DNA from: Achromobacter xylosoxidans
GTDB lineage: Bacteria; Pseudomonadota; Gammaproteobacteria; Burkholderiales; Burkholderiaceae_B
Direction: 5' to 3'
Length of the DNA stretch: 64,000 nt
NCBI RefSeq assembly: GCF_014490035.1
Contig: NZ_CP061008.1
Location: 2,728,001-2,792,000, forward strand
Positions 36,105-45,207 of this stretch are shown here, one piece after another. The translations under genes and the position numbers were made by a program. The notes beneath the pieces are model-generated. The model saw only the letters and a program-made list of their open reading frames with translations, was not told where the DNA came from and searched no databases. Position 1 is the first letter of the stretch. Each line of letters opens with the position of its first letter.

Positions 36105-37056
36105 GCTTTGCCCGGGTGGGCGCGGCGCCGGGCCGGGAGTCCGTGATGATGCGGCCGACCCGGTCGGCCACGGCGGACGCGGCCATGGACAAGGGCAGGA
36201 CGTCCGACCGACACAGGAACACCGGCCGCGTCAGGCGCGGCTTGACGATGCGGTGCAGGATGACCTCGCCGCGCGCGGCTTCCTGGTGCACCGCCGCGTA
36301 GGACAGGATGGTGTGCGCGATGCCCGCCTGCGCCAGTTCGATCAGCTGCGGGATGGCGTTGGCCTCGGCAATGACGCGGAACTCGGCGCGTTCCTGCTGC
36401 TGATACTGGTCCAGCAACCGGCGCAGGCTGTGTTGACTGCCGGGCAATACCAGCGGCAGTTCGGCGAGCGCGTGCAGATCCATGACCGGCAGCGCATGCA
36501 GCGCGGCTGGGGACGGCTTTTTTCGCGGCTTGGCCGAGGGCGGCGAAACCACGACCAGCTCTTCGTCCATCAGGTGCTGGAAGCGCAGATCGACCGAGGC
36601 GTCGTCGCTGAAAGTCAGTCCCAGGTCGGCATGGCCGGAACTGACGAAGCCCGGGATGTATCCCGTACTGGATTCGATGATCTTCAGGTAGACGCCGGGC
36701 CAGTGCTCCAACGAGAACCGCAGCAACGGCACAGTCACCAGTTTGGCCATGGACATGGACATAGCCAGCGATACCGTGCCCCGGGGAGCGTTCAGGTCTT
36801 CGCGCACGTCGGCACGCGCCGTGTCGATGCGCCCCAGGATCTCGCGCGCGTGCGCCAGCATGCGTGATCCCGCCGCTGTCGGCGTGACGCCGCGTGCGCT
36901 GCGATGCAACAGCACCACGCCCAGATCTTCTTCCAGATTGCGTATCAGCAGGCTCAACGCGGGTTGCGCCACATGCAGCGCGGCCGCGGCGCGGCTGATC
37001 GACCCGGTGGAAACCACGGCGACAAAGCACTGCATCGCGCGGATGGACATGGACAT
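36097..37056 (-). CDS. LysR-family transcriptional regulator
   Basis: The 319-residue product starts MSMSIRAMQCFVAVVSTGSI with a LysR helix-turn-helix (ALHVAQPALSLLIRNLEEDL) and a two-lobe effector domain resembling NAC/CBL-type members. It is divergent from a Bug receptor gene at 37184 with a perfect 18-base palindrome between them, so it probably controls the Bug-CoA transferase-hydratase group. Effector unknown. Confidence 0.9.
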   Translation of the reverse strand: MSMSIRAMQCFVAVVSTGSISRAAAALHVAQPALSLLIRNLEEDLGVVLLHRSARGVTPTAAGSRMLAHAREILGRIDTARADVREDLNAPRGTVSLAMSMSMAKLVTVPLLRFSLEHWPGVYLKIIESSTGYIPGFVSSGHADLGLTFSDDASVDLRFQHLMDEELVVVSPPSAKPRKKPSPAALHALPVMDLHALAELPLVLPGSQHSLRRLLDQYQQQERAEFRVIAEANAIPQLIELAQAGIAHTILSYAAVHQEAARGEVILHRIVKPRLTRPVFLCRSDVLPLSMAASAVADRVGRIITDSRPGAAPTRAKLR

Positions 37057-37080
37057 GCGCAGACCTCAGGCGGGCAGGGG

Positions 37081-37098
37081 CATAATAAGTTTATTATG
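37081..37098. promoter_or_regulatory. Perfect 18-base palindrome, LysR operator candidate
   Basis: CATAATAAGTTTATTATG has 8-base perfect arms around GT. It begins 25 bases upstream of the LysR start codon and 86 bases before the divergent Bug gene, in an AT-rich gap (37057-37183), the usual location for a shared operator. Confidence 0.6.
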
Positions 37099-37183
37099 GC
37101 CTGCATATTTAAACGGTATTTCTAATATATCAAGACGCTTCGCATAATGGGCGCCATCCCACCAAGAACATAACGGAGACATC

Positions 37184-38158
37184 ATGGCGTTCCAGAAAAT
37201 CCTCGCCGCTGGCATGGCTGCTGCGGCGCTGTCCGGGCCGGCGTTGGCCGATACCTGGCCTTCAAAGCCCATTACGCTGGTCGTGCCTTTCTCGGCCGGC
37301 GGTCCGACCGACTTCATCGCGCGTCTGGTGGCGGAGCCTCTGGCGCGCGAGCTGGGGCAGCAGGTCATCGTCCAGAACAAGCCGGGCGCCAGCGGCAACG
37401 TCGGCTACCAAAGCGTGCTGAATGGCCCGGCGGATGGCTACACGCTGATGCACAACACGGTGGCCATGCAGGCCATCAACCCGCTGATGTACCCGAGCGC
37501 GAAGATGCATCCATTGCAGGACTACGTGCCCGTCGGCACGACGGGCGCCATGCCCAATCTGCTGGTGGTCAATCCCGAACGCACGCCGGTCCAGACCTTG
37601 GCCGATCTGGTCCAGCGCGGGCGCGGCATGAAGAACGGGCTTAGCTATGCGACCTTCGGGCCGGGCAGTTCGCCGCACGTCTATGGTGCGTCGCTGCAGA
37701 AGCTGGCCGGCTTTCAAGCCGTGGGCGTCGCCTACAAAGGCAGCGCGAACGCCGTGACCGACGTGATCGGCGGGCAGGTCGATTTCCTGTTCGACAGCAT
37801 GTCGACCAGTCTTGGCCAGGTGCAGGCCGGCAGGTTGAAGGCCCTGGCCATTACCTCCGCCGACCGGTCGCCCCTGTTGCCGGACGTGCCCACGCTGAAG
37901 GAAGCGGGCTATCCCAGCCTGGACCTCAAATTCTGGTTCTCCCTGCAAACGCCCGCGGGCACGCCGCCGGAAGTGGTGCAGAAGCTGCGCGAGGCGGTAG
38001 CGCGTGTCGTCGCGAGCGATGACTACCGCAAGGCGATGCAGGACCGAGGCGCGGAAGCCTTCCAGGTCGCTCCCGCCGAGTTGGACGCGTTCTTCAAGCG
38101 TGAAACCGCGCAGTGGACCCAGGCCGCGCAAACCATCGGCCTGAAGAGCGAGCAGTAA
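37184..38158 (+). CDS. Bug-family (TctC-like) periplasmic solute-binding protein
   Basis: The 324-residue product has a signal peptide (MAFQKILAAGMAAAALSGPA, cleavage after ALA) and Bug features WPSKPITLVVPFSAGGPTDF, NKPGASGNVG, YATFGPGSSPHVYGASLQK. There are no TctA/TctB membrane genes next to it. A CaiB-type CoA transferase follows 2 bases after its stop, which suggests the captured acid is then converted to a CoA ester. Divergent LysR gene upstream. Confidence 0.93.
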   Translation: MAFQKILAAGMAAAALSGPALADTWPSKPITLVVPFSAGGPTDFIARLVAEPLARELGQQVIVQNKPGASGNVGYQSVLNGPADGYTLMHNTVAMQAINPLMYPSAKMHPLQDYVPVGTTGAMPNLLVVNPERTPVQTLADLVQRGRGMKNGLSYATFGPGSSPHVYGASLQKLAGFQAVGVAYKGSANAVTDVIGGQVDFLFDSMSTSLGQVQAGRLKALAITSADRSPLLPDVPTLKEAGYPSLDLKFWFSLQTPAGTPPEVVQKLREAVARVVASDDYRKAMQDRGAEAFQVAPAELDAFFKRETAQWTQAAQTIGLKSEQ

Positions 38159-38160
38159 TC

Positions 38161-39372
38161 ATGTCGATGGATGCGCGCATGACGCCGCTGAAGAACATTA
38201 CCGTCCTGGATTTGAGCAAGGTGCTGGCCGGGCCGCTATGCGGCCAGTATCTGGGCGAGCTGGGCGCGCGGGTGATCAAGGTCGAACCGGTGGGTTCGGG
38301 CGACGATACGCGTGCCTGGCTGCCGCAGGAGGCGGGCCAGTCGGCGACCTTCCTGGCGGTGAACCACAACAAGCGCAGTCTGGCCGTGGACCTGAAAACC
38401 GCGGAAGGGCGCGCCGTGGTGCATCGCCTGGCGGAACAGGCGGACGTGGTGCTGCAAGGTTTCGGCGGCAAGACCGCCGCGCGCCTGGGCGTGGATTACG
38501 AGACGCTCAGCGGCCTCAACCCGCGATTGGTGTACTGCGAAATCTCGGGCTATGGCCGCGAGGGTCCGATGGGCGAGGAGCCGGGCTACGACGTCATGCT
38601 GCAGGCCTTCAGCGGCATGATCAGCACCATGGGCGAACCGGGTGGGAATTTTGCGCGCGCCAGCTTCTCGCCGGTGGACCTGGGCACGGGTTCCTTTGCG
38701 CTGAGCGGAATCCTGGCCGCGTTGCTGGAGCGCAGCCAGAGCGGCAAGGGGCAGTACCTGGACGTTTCCTTGCTGGATACGTCGCTCGGCCTGATGTCGT
38801 ACATGGCGCAGAACTACTGGCGCACTGGCCAGATTCCGCGCCGCATGGGTACGGGCCATCCCGCCATGTGTCCGTATCAGGCGTTCCACGCGGCTGATGG
38901 CGACATCATGCTGGGCGTGGGCAACGATGCGCAATGGCAGCGCTTCTGCGCCGTTGCGGGGCTGCAAGACCAGGTCGATGCGCCGCAGTTCGCCACCAAC
39001 GCCGACCGGGTACGCAATTTTGCCGAGACGGTCGCGCTGGTCCAGTCGCGCATGGAGACGCGCAGCGTGGCGCAATGGCTGGAAGCGCTCAAGCCAGCGG
39101 GCATTGCCTGTTCTGCGATTCATACGCTGGACCAGGCCTTGGCGCATCCGCAGGTCGCTGCGCGCGAACTCGTCGTGAAAAGTGAGCACAAGGTCCTGGG
39201 GGAAGTCCGCAACATCGGCTTGCCGATACGCTTCGGACGCCAGCCCCGCCAGGCCGCGCTGCCCGCGCCCGTGCTGGGCGAACACACGCGCGAGATCCTG
39301 GCCGAACTGGGCTACGCCCCAGCCGACGTCCAAGCATTGCTGGCGTCGGGCAGCGTGCAAGCCCACTCCTGA
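38161..39372 (+). CDS. CaiB/BaiF family (class III) CoA transferase
   Basis: The 403-residue product has the family start TVLDLSKVLAGPLCGQYLGE, NKRSLAVDLKTAEGR, and a probable catalytic D173 in SPVDLGTGSFA, aligned with the active-site Asp of formyl-CoA transferase. It moves CoA between carboxylic acids, with substrate unknown. It starts 2 bases after the Bug stop codon and is followed 14 bases later by an enoyl-CoA hydratase gene, so the three form one transcription unit. Confidence 0.9.
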   Translation: MSMDARMTPLKNITVLDLSKVLAGPLCGQYLGELGARVIKVEPVGSGDDTRAWLPQEAGQSATFLAVNHNKRSLAVDLKTAEGRAVVHRLAEQADVVLQGFGGKTAARLGVDYETLSGLNPRLVYCEISGYGREGPMGEEPGYDVMLQAFSGMISTMGEPGGNFARASFSPVDLGTGSFALSGILAALLERSQSGKGQYLDVSLLDTSLGLMSYMAQNYWRTGQIPRRMGTGHPAMCPYQAFHAADGDIMLGVGNDAQWQRFCAVAGLQDQVDAPQFATNADRVRNFAETVALVQSRMETRSVAQWLEALKPAGIACSAIHTLDQALAHPQVAARELVVKSEHKVLGEVRNIGLPIRFGRQPRQAALPAPVLGEHTREILAELGYAPADVQALLASGSVQAHS

Positions 39373-39386
39373 AAACGAGAGCGACG

Positions 39387-40172
39387 ATGACATTCCTGCG
39401 CTATGAAGTCCGCGATCAGATTGCGGAAATCCATCTATGCCATGCGCCCGTCAATGCGCTGGACGAAGACATGCTGGACGCTCTGATCGCCGCGCTGGAA
39501 CGGGCCAATGCCGACTCCGGCGTGCGCGCCGTGCTGCTGGCCAGCGATCTGCCGGGGCGCTTTTGCGCCGGGCTGGATATGAAGAAGCTGCTGGACAGCA
39601 CGCCGGCGCGGATCCACGCGCTGTTGTCCAAGCTGTACATCAAGCTCTACGACACGCAGTTCAACCTGACCAAGCCGTCGATTTCGGTGGTGTCGGGTGC
39701 GGTCCGGGGCGGCGGGATGACGGTGGCCATATCCAGCGACATGGTGGTGGCGGCGGAGACCGCCACGTTCGGTTATCCCGAAATCGATGTGGGTGTATTG
39801 CCGGCGATCCATTACGTGCACTTGCCGGGCATCGTTGGCAAGCACCGCGCGTTCGACCTGCTGTTCACCGGGCGCACCTTCAGTGCGCAAGAGGCCCAGG
39901 GATTGGGATTGGTGGCGCGCGTCGCGCCCGAAGCGGAGCTGCTGGAGCAGGCCCGCTCGCTGGCGCGGTCATTGGCGGGCAAGCCGCCGCAAGTCCTGGC
40001 GATGGGGCGGCGCGCCTTCGTTTACAGCAACGACAACGAGTACCGGCGCCGGGTGGCGACGGCGGTCGAGGTGTTCTGCAATGCAGCCGCCACGCCCGAG
40101 GCGCGCGAAGGACTGAGCGCCTTCGTGCAAAAGCGCGCGCCCGACTGGAGCGGGCTGCGGCAAGGCGGCTAG
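39387..40172 (+). CDS. Enoyl-CoA hydratase/isomerase family protein
   Basis: The 261-residue product is a crotonase with oxyanion-hole segments RFCAGLDMKKL and SGAVRGGGMTVAISSDM, then the trimer-forming C-terminal helices. The exact reaction (hydratase, isomerase or hydrolase) depends on acidic residues I cannot assign with certainty. It ends the Bug-CoA transferase-hydratase operon; a second, different crotonase gene is convergent 26 bases away. Confidence 0.88.
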   Translation: MTFLRYEVRDQIAEIHLCHAPVNALDEDMLDALIAALERANADSGVRAVLLASDLPGRFCAGLDMKKLLDSTPARIHALLSKLYIKLYDTQFNLTKPSISVVSGAVRGGGMTVAISSDMVVAAETATFGYPEIDVGVLPAIHYVHLPGIVGKHRAFDLLFTGRTFSAQEAQGLGLVARVAPEAELLEQARSLARSLAGKPPQVLAMGRRAFVYSNDNEYRRRVATAVEVFCNAAATPEAREGLSAFVQKRAPDWSGLRQGG

Positions 40173-40198
40173 CGCCGCCGCGAGGCGCACCCTGGAAC

Positions 40199-41002
40199 CT
40201 ATTCGCCCTTGAACTGCGGCGCACGCTTCTCGCGGAACGCGCGCACGCCTTCGGCGAAGTCCGCGCGCGAGGCGCTGTCCAGGAAGCGCGCGGTCTCTTC
40301 GGCCAGCTGGGTTTCCAGCGCGGCGTGTTCGGCCGAGCGCAGCAGATCCTTGGCCCCCGCGATGCCGTGCGGCGCGTGGCGGGCGACCTCAAGCGCGTAG
40401 CCTTGCGCGGCTTGCGCGAGTTCTCCGGCAGGGGCGGTGCGCGTGACGATGCCCCAGGCCAACGCGTCGCCGGCGGAGAAGGCGTCGTGCCGCAGCAGCA
40501 GGTCCAGCGCGCGGCGGGCGCCCAGCACCCGCGTGAGGCCATGGGTCATGCCGGCGTCGGGCGTCGCTCCAAGCTTCAGGTAGGCCGTCATGAAGCGGGC
40601 GTCGGCGTCGGCGATGGCCAGGTCGCAAGCCAATACCAGCGACAGGCCCGCACCCGCGGCGATGCCGTGGACCTGCGCAATCCAGATCTTGTGCATGCGG
40701 GCAATGCGCGCAATGAAATCGTTCAATGGCGTGAACAGGTCCAGCAGGGTGGCGCGCACCAGGGCGGGCTCGCCCGTGAACATGCTGATGTCGCCGCCGG
40801 CGCAAAAGGTCTTGCCGGTGGCGCGCAGCAACACGGCGCGGATGTCGTCGCGCGCTTCCAGCCATTGCGCGGCGCGTTGCAGGTCCTGCGCCATCGCCAC
40901 GTCGATGGCGTTCAGCGCGTCGGGGCGGTTCAGCGTCACGGTCGCGATCGCGCCGTCGGTTTCCAGGAACAGGGTCTGGAAGGCGGGGTGTTCTTGGGTC
41001 AT
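40199..41002 (-). CDS. Enoyl-CoA hydratase/isomerase family protein
   Basis: The 267-residue product is a crotonase with oxyanion segments [11 protein letters not shown] and [17 protein letters not shown] and the typical [12 protein letters not shown] start. It is divergent from the ABC importer-ligase-thiolase operon across a 231-base gap that holds an operator-like palindrome, so it is probably part of the same regulon as a beta-oxidation-type step. It differs clearly from the crotonase at 39387. Confidence 0.9.
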   Translation of the reverse strand: MTQEHPAFQTLFLETDGAIATVTLNRPDALNAIDVAMAQDLQRAAQWLEARDDIRAVLLRATGKTFCAGGDISMFTGEPALVRATLLDLFTPLNDFIARIARMHKIWIAQVHGIAAGAGLSLVLACDLAIADADARFMTAYLKLGATPDAGMTHGLTRVLGARRALDLLLRHDAFSAGDALAWGIVTRTAPAGELAQAAQGYALEVARHAPHGIAGAKDLLRSAEHAALETQLAEETARFLDSASRADFAEGVRAFREKRAPQFKGE

Positions 41003-41065
41003 GGCGAGTCTCCGTTATCGGGTAAGTACCAACTGTCGATCCAAAAACCGCGATGCTATGGTCTG

Positions 41066-41103
41066 AACCGAGCGCTTGCTTGGTTTTCTTTTAAGCACGC
41101 TTA
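41066..41103. promoter_or_regulatory. Two operator-like inverted repeats between divergent catabolic genes
   Basis: AACCGAGCGCTTGCTTGGTT (41066-41085) is an imperfect palindrome (14 of 20 positions symmetric), and TAAGC-AC-GCTTA (41092-41103) is a perfect small one; centres are 22 bases apart. They lie between the enoyl-CoA hydratase and the ABC operon, and the TetR gene at 49064 is a plausible binder. Confidence 0.5.
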
Positions 41104-41233
41104 GCGTAACGCATAGAACGATTTTCCGGCGCTGTACTGGCGTAGGTAAAGACAGGTTCGTTGCATCTCCTGCCTCGCGGGTTCGCCAGACCGACGTCGA
41201 TAAAAAACTTCGCATGTAAAGGCGAGGAGACAA

Positions 41234-42058
41234 ATGGTGGATCAGTCCGACAGCCCTCCCTTGCTGGAGGTGGATGGGGTCACGCTGGCGTTCGGCGGGG
41301 TCAAGGCGCTTACCGGGGTGGGCTTTCGCGTGGAGCCCGGCTCCATCACCACGGTCATCGGCCCCAACGGCGCGGGCAAGACCTCGCTGTTCAACACCAT
41401 TTCCGGCTTCTACCGCCCGGCGTCAGGACACATCCGGTTCCAGGGACGCGACATCACGCGCGTGGCCGCGCCCGAACGCGCCAAGCTGGGCCTGGCGCGC
41501 AGCTTCCAGAACATTGCGCTGTTCCGCGGCATGACGGTGCTGGACAACATCAAGCTGGGCCGCCACGCCCACCTGCGCACCAACGTGCTGGACGCCTTGC
41601 TGTATTTCGGGCGGGCGCGCCGCGAAGAGATGGCGCTGCGCGCCGACATCGAAGAGCGCATCATTGACTTCCTGGAGATCGACCACATCCGCCATGCGCC
41701 GGTGGCCGCGCTGTCCTATGGCCTGCAAAAGCGGGTGGAGCTGGCGCGAGCGCTGGCCATGAATCCCAAGGTGCTGATGCTGGACGAGCCGGTGGCGGGC
41801 ATGAACCGCGAAGAGACCGACGACATGGCGCGCTTCATCCTGGACGCGCGCTCCGAATGGGGCGTAACGGTGCTGATGGTGGAGCATGACATGGGCATGG
41901 TGATGGACCTGTCGGACCACGTGGTGGTGCTGAACTTCGGGCAGGTGATTGCCGATGGCACGCCGGCGCAGGTGCAGGCCGATCCCCAGGTCATCCAGGC
42001 TTATCTGGGCGCGGGCGACGTGGGCGACCTGCGCCGTCGCCTGCGGGAGGCGGCCTGA
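41234..42058 (+). CDS. Branched-chain-type ABC transporter ATP-binding protein (LivG-like)
   Basis: The 274-residue product has Walker A GPNGAGKT (43-50), signature-like LSYGLQKRVELARAL and Walker B VLMLDEPVAG, typical of LivG. It powers an inner-membrane importer together with the LivF-like subunit at 45208. It is the first gene of a nine-kilobase operon and has a GAGGAG ribosome site; its TGA overlaps the ATG of the permease gene. Confidence 0.93.
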   Translation: MVDQSDSPPLLEVDGVTLAFGGVKALTGVGFRVEPGSITTVIGPNGAGKTSLFNTISGFYRPASGHIRFQGRDITRVAAPERAKLGLARSFQNIALFRGMTVLDNIKLGRHAHLRTNVLDALLYFGRARREEMALRADIEERIIDFLEIDHIRHAPVAALSYGLQKRVELARALAMNPKVLMLDEPVAGMNREETDDMARFILDARSEWGVTVLMVEHDMGMVMDLSDHVVVLNFGQVIADGTPAQVQADPQVIQAYLGAGDVGDLRRRLREAA

Positions 42059-42936
42059 TGGACATGCTGTTCTTCCTGGAAGTCACGCTGGCCGGGCTGG
42101 GCAGCGGCGGGCTTTATGCGCTGGCGGCGTTGGCCTTTGTCATCGTCTACAAGGCGACCCGGGTAGTGAACATCGCCATCGGCGAATTCCTGATGCTGGG
42201 CGCCTACGTGTTCTATGCCTTCGCCACCGGCATGGAATGGCCGATCTGGCTGGCCATCGTGGGCGCGGTGGTGGTGTCGGGCGCGCTGGGGGCGCTGGTC
42301 GAGCGGCTGACCATCCGTCCGATGTTGGGCGAAGCGCCGATCTCGGTATTCATGATCACGGTGGGGCTGGCGTCGATCCTGGTGGGCGTGGTGGAGCTGA
42401 TCTGGACGGCGGACCAGCGCCGCCTGCCGGAGTTCATGCCGCGTTCGCCGGTGATGATAGGGGAGGCCTTCGTCGCGCCCAAGGTGTTCTACGGCTTCTG
42501 GGTGGCGGTGGTGCTGGCGCTGCTGGTGCTGGTGGTGTTCCGCTACTGGCGCGGCGGGGTGGCGCTGCGCGCCACGGCTTCGGACCAGGGCGCGGCTTAC
42601 GCCATGGGCATCAACGTGCCGCGCGTGTTTTCGCTGGCCTGGGTGGCGGCGGGCGCGCTGGCTGCGGTGTCGGGCGTGATCGTGGGCGCCATCGGCGGCA
42701 TTTCCTCGTCGATGGGCGTGTTCGGCCTGTCGGTGCTGGTGGTGGTGATCGTGGGCGGCCTGGACAGCGTGGCGGGCGCGTTGGTGGGCGGCGTATTCAT
42801 CGGCCTGCTGGAGGCCTGGGCGGGCGCCTACATGGGCGGCGAATACAAGTTGCTGGCCACTTTCATCGTGCTGGTGGTGGTGTTGATGGTCAGGCCCTAC
42901 GGCCTGTTCGGCACCCGTGAAATCGAGAGGCTCTGA
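42058..42936 (+). CDS. Branched-chain-type ABC transporter permease (LivH-like)
   Basis: The 292-residue product has about eight hydrophobic segments and LivH features GLGSGGLYALAALAFVIVYK near the start and VVIVGGLDSVAGALVGGVFI near the end. It forms half of the membrane channel with the LivM-like protein. The start codon overlaps the ATPase stop (ATGA), indicating translational coupling. Confidence 0.93.
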   Translation: MDMLFFLEVTLAGLGSGGLYALAALAFVIVYKATRVVNIAIGEFLMLGAYVFYAFATGMEWPIWLAIVGAVVVSGALGALVERLTIRPMLGEAPISVFMITVGLASILVGVVELIWTADQRRLPEFMPRSPVMIGEAFVAPKVFYGFWVAVVLALLVLVVFRYWRGGVALRATASDQGAAYAMGINVPRVFSLAWVAAGALAAVSGVIVGAIGGISSSMGVFGLSVLVVVIVGGLDSVAGALVGGVFIGLLEAWAGAYMGGEYKLLATFIVLVVVLMVRPYGLFGTREIERL

Positions 42937-42939
42937 CCG

Positions 42940-43977
42940 ATGCGCATCGCGACTGCCAAGCAGACTTATCTTGCGGACGAAGCGCTGTTCGACACCCGCA
43001 CGCAGAAGGCGTGGCTGGCCTTGCTGGCCGCGTCCCTGGCCATGTTTCCCTTCGTGGCCGACGCCTATTGGCTCTATCTGGCCTGCCTGGTGGCCATCAA
43101 CGTCGCCAGCGCCACGGGGCTGAACATCCTGACGGGCTATACCGGCCTGGTCAGCCTGGGGCAGGCCGCCTTCATGGGACTGGGAGCGTACACGGTCGCG
43201 GTGCTGGAGCAGCGGCTGGGTACGCCGGTGCTGCTCAATCTGGTGGCCGGCGGGCTGGTGGCGATGCTGGGCGGCCTGCTGGTCGGCATTCCGTCCTTGC
43301 GGGTGAAGGGGCTGTACCTGGCCATTGCCACCATTGCCGCGTCGTTCATCGCGCACTTCATCTTCGCCAACTGGCAGTTCACGGGCGGAACGACCGGGCT
43401 GCAGGTGCCACCGGCGCGGGTGCTGGGCGTGGACCTGGACACCTCGTTCAAGATCTACTGGCTGATCGTGCCGGTGACGGCGCTGATGGTGCTGGGCGCG
43501 GCCAACCTGTTCCGCACGCGCATCGGCCGCGCTTTCATCGCCATTCGCGACCGCGACATTTCGGCCGAGGTGCTGGGCATACGCCTGCTGCGCTACAAGC
43601 TGCTGTCGTTCGGTCTGTCGTCGTTCTATGCGGGCGTGGCGGGCGGCATGTGGGCCTATTTCTTCCGGGTGGTCACGCCCGAGAGCTTCCCGCTGATCAT
43701 GTCGATCTTCTTCCTGGCGGCCATCATCGTGGGCGGCATGGGCACGATCCTGGGTTCCATCCTGGGCGCCATCTTCATGACCATGGTGCCGGAACTGCTC
43801 AAGCTGATCGTGGGTTGGCTGCCGGTGGGCGGCGACGCGCTGCGCCTGATTTCGCCGGTGCGCACCATTGTTTTCGGCCTGCTGATCGTGGGCTTTCTGA
43901 TCTTCGAGCCGCACGGGCTCGCGGAAATCTGGCGGCGCGTGCGCCGCTACTTCCACCTCTGGCCTTTCCGTACCTAG
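42940..43977 (+). CDS. Branched-chain-type ABC transporter permease (LivM-like)
   Basis: The 345-residue product has about nine to ten hydrophobic segments, NILTGYTGLVSLGQAAFMGL, and the EAA-like ALMVLGAANLFRTRIGRAFI...RDRDISAEVLG loop that contacts the ATPases. It pairs with the LivH-like subunit. It lies 3 bases after that gene. Confidence 0.93.
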   Translation: MRIATAKQTYLADEALFDTRTQKAWLALLAASLAMFPFVADAYWLYLACLVAINVASATGLNILTGYTGLVSLGQAAFMGLGAYTVAVLEQRLGTPVLLNLVAGGLVAMLGGLLVGIPSLRVKGLYLAIATIAASFIAHFIFANWQFTGGTTGLQVPPARVLGVDLDTSFKIYWLIVPVTALMVLGAANLFRTRIGRAFIAIRDRDISAEVLGIRLLRYKLLSFGLSSFYAGVAGGMWAYFFRVVTPESFPLIMSIFFLAAIIVGGMGTILGSILGAIFMTMVPELLKLIVGWLPVGGDALRLISPVRTIVFGLLIVGFLIFEPHGLAEIWRRVRRYFHLWPFRT

Positions 43978-44018
43978 CCATGGCGGCGGCCATCCATAAG
44001 ACCCTCAGGAGACTAACC

Positions 44019-45200
44019 ATGAAGCGCATCCGGATCGGCAGCGGTTTATCGAGGTTGTTGGCCCCCCTGGGCCTGGCGGCGGCCCTGGCGGCGGCGCCAG
44101 CCGCGCAGGCGGCCGAGGACCTGGTGCTGGGCGGGTCCATCCCGCTGAGCGGGGTGTTCGCGTTCGCCGGGCAGGGCATCCATGCCGGCATCACCGACTA
44201 CGTGAAGATCGTCAATGATCAGGGTGGCGTGAAGGGCCGCAAGCTGCGCTACGTGCCGGAAGACACCGCCTACAAGGTGGATGCCTCGGTGGCGGCCTTC
44301 AAGAAGATCACCAGCCAGAACAAGGTGAACTTCTACTACGGCGACTCCACGGGCTTCTCCAAGACCATCAACGCCGAGCTTAACCGCACGGGCGACATCC
44401 TGATGACCGGCGCGTCCTTCGCCACGGAACTGAACGATCCGGCCAAGTATCCCGCCCAGTTCATGCTGGGACCCGACTATACGGAGATGTTCGGCATCCT
44501 GCTGCGCTACATCGCCAAGGAACAGCCCGGCGCCAAGGTGGCTTTCGTGTATTCGGACACGGAGTTCGGCCGCGATCCCATCGCCAGCTCGCGCGCGGTG
44601 GCGGAAAAGCTGGGCCTGAAGGTCGCGACCGAGATCATGACGCCGCCGGGCAGCGTGGACGTGTCGACCGAGGTCATCAAGCTGCGCCGCGCCGATCCGG
44701 ACTACACCATCTTCCACGGCTACGTGCTGGCGCCGATTCCCGAATTCGTGGGGCAGGGCAAGCGCATGGGTCTGAAGACGCGCTACATGGGCACGTTCTG
44801 GACCATGGACAACTCCACCGTGATGCAGATGGGCGAGGACGCCGAGGGCTTCATGGGCGTGATGCCGTACCGCTACTACTACGATACGGCGGCCGACGCG
44901 CCGATGCTGAAGAAGATCCGCGAGATGCGTCCGCAATACCAGAGCACCGGCTACATGCAGGGCTTCCTGGCCGCCATGCTGTTCACCGAAGTCGCCAAGC
45001 GCACGCTGGACGCCGGCAAGGAGCTGACCAGCGCCAACATGAAGGCGGCGCTGGACGGCATCAAGGACTTCGATACGGGCGGCCTGATCGGCGTGCCGAT
45101 TTCCATCAAGGGCAATTCGATCCCGGTGGGGCGGATCTATCGCGCTGACGTGAAGCAGAAGCAGATGGTGCCGGCATCCGACTGGATCGTGCTGAAGTGA
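44019..45200 (+). CDS. Branched-chain-type ABC transporter substrate-binding protein (LivK-like)
   Basis: The 393-residue product has a signal peptide (MKRIRIGSGLSRLLAPLGLA, cleavage near AQA-AEDLVLG) and the type I periplasmic binding fold: GGSIPLSGVFAFAGQGIHAG, VAFVYSDTEFGRDP. In this family ligands include branched-chain amino acids, aromatic acids and other carboxylates. The adjoining acyl-CoA synthetase and thiolase argue for a carboxylic acid rather than an amino acid (inference). It starts behind a CAGGAGA site. Confidence 0.92.
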   Translation: MKRIRIGSGLSRLLAPLGLAAALAAAPAAQAAEDLVLGGSIPLSGVFAFAGQGIHAGITDYVKIVNDQGGVKGRKLRYVPEDTAYKVDASVAAFKKITSQNKVNFYYGDSTGFSKTINAELNRTGDILMTGASFATELNDPAKYPAQFMLGPDYTEMFGILLRYIAKEQPGAKVAFVYSDTEFGRDPIASSRAVAEKLGLKVATEIMTPPGSVDVSTEVIKLRRADPDYTIFHGYVLAPIPEFVGQGKRMGLKTRYMGTFWTMDNSTVMQMGEDAEGFMGVMPYRYYYDTAADAPMLKKIREMRPQYQSTGYMQGFLAAMLFTEVAKRTLDAGKELTSANMKAALDGIKDFDTGGLIGVPISIKGNSIPVGRIYRADVKQKQMVPASDWIVLK

Positions 45201-45207
45201 GGCGGCC

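Noticed and set aside
42001..43956. 651-residue open frame antisense to the permease genes
   Set aside because: Extremely His/Arg/Gln-rich with no fold-like pattern; fully covered by two clear permease genes on the plus strand.
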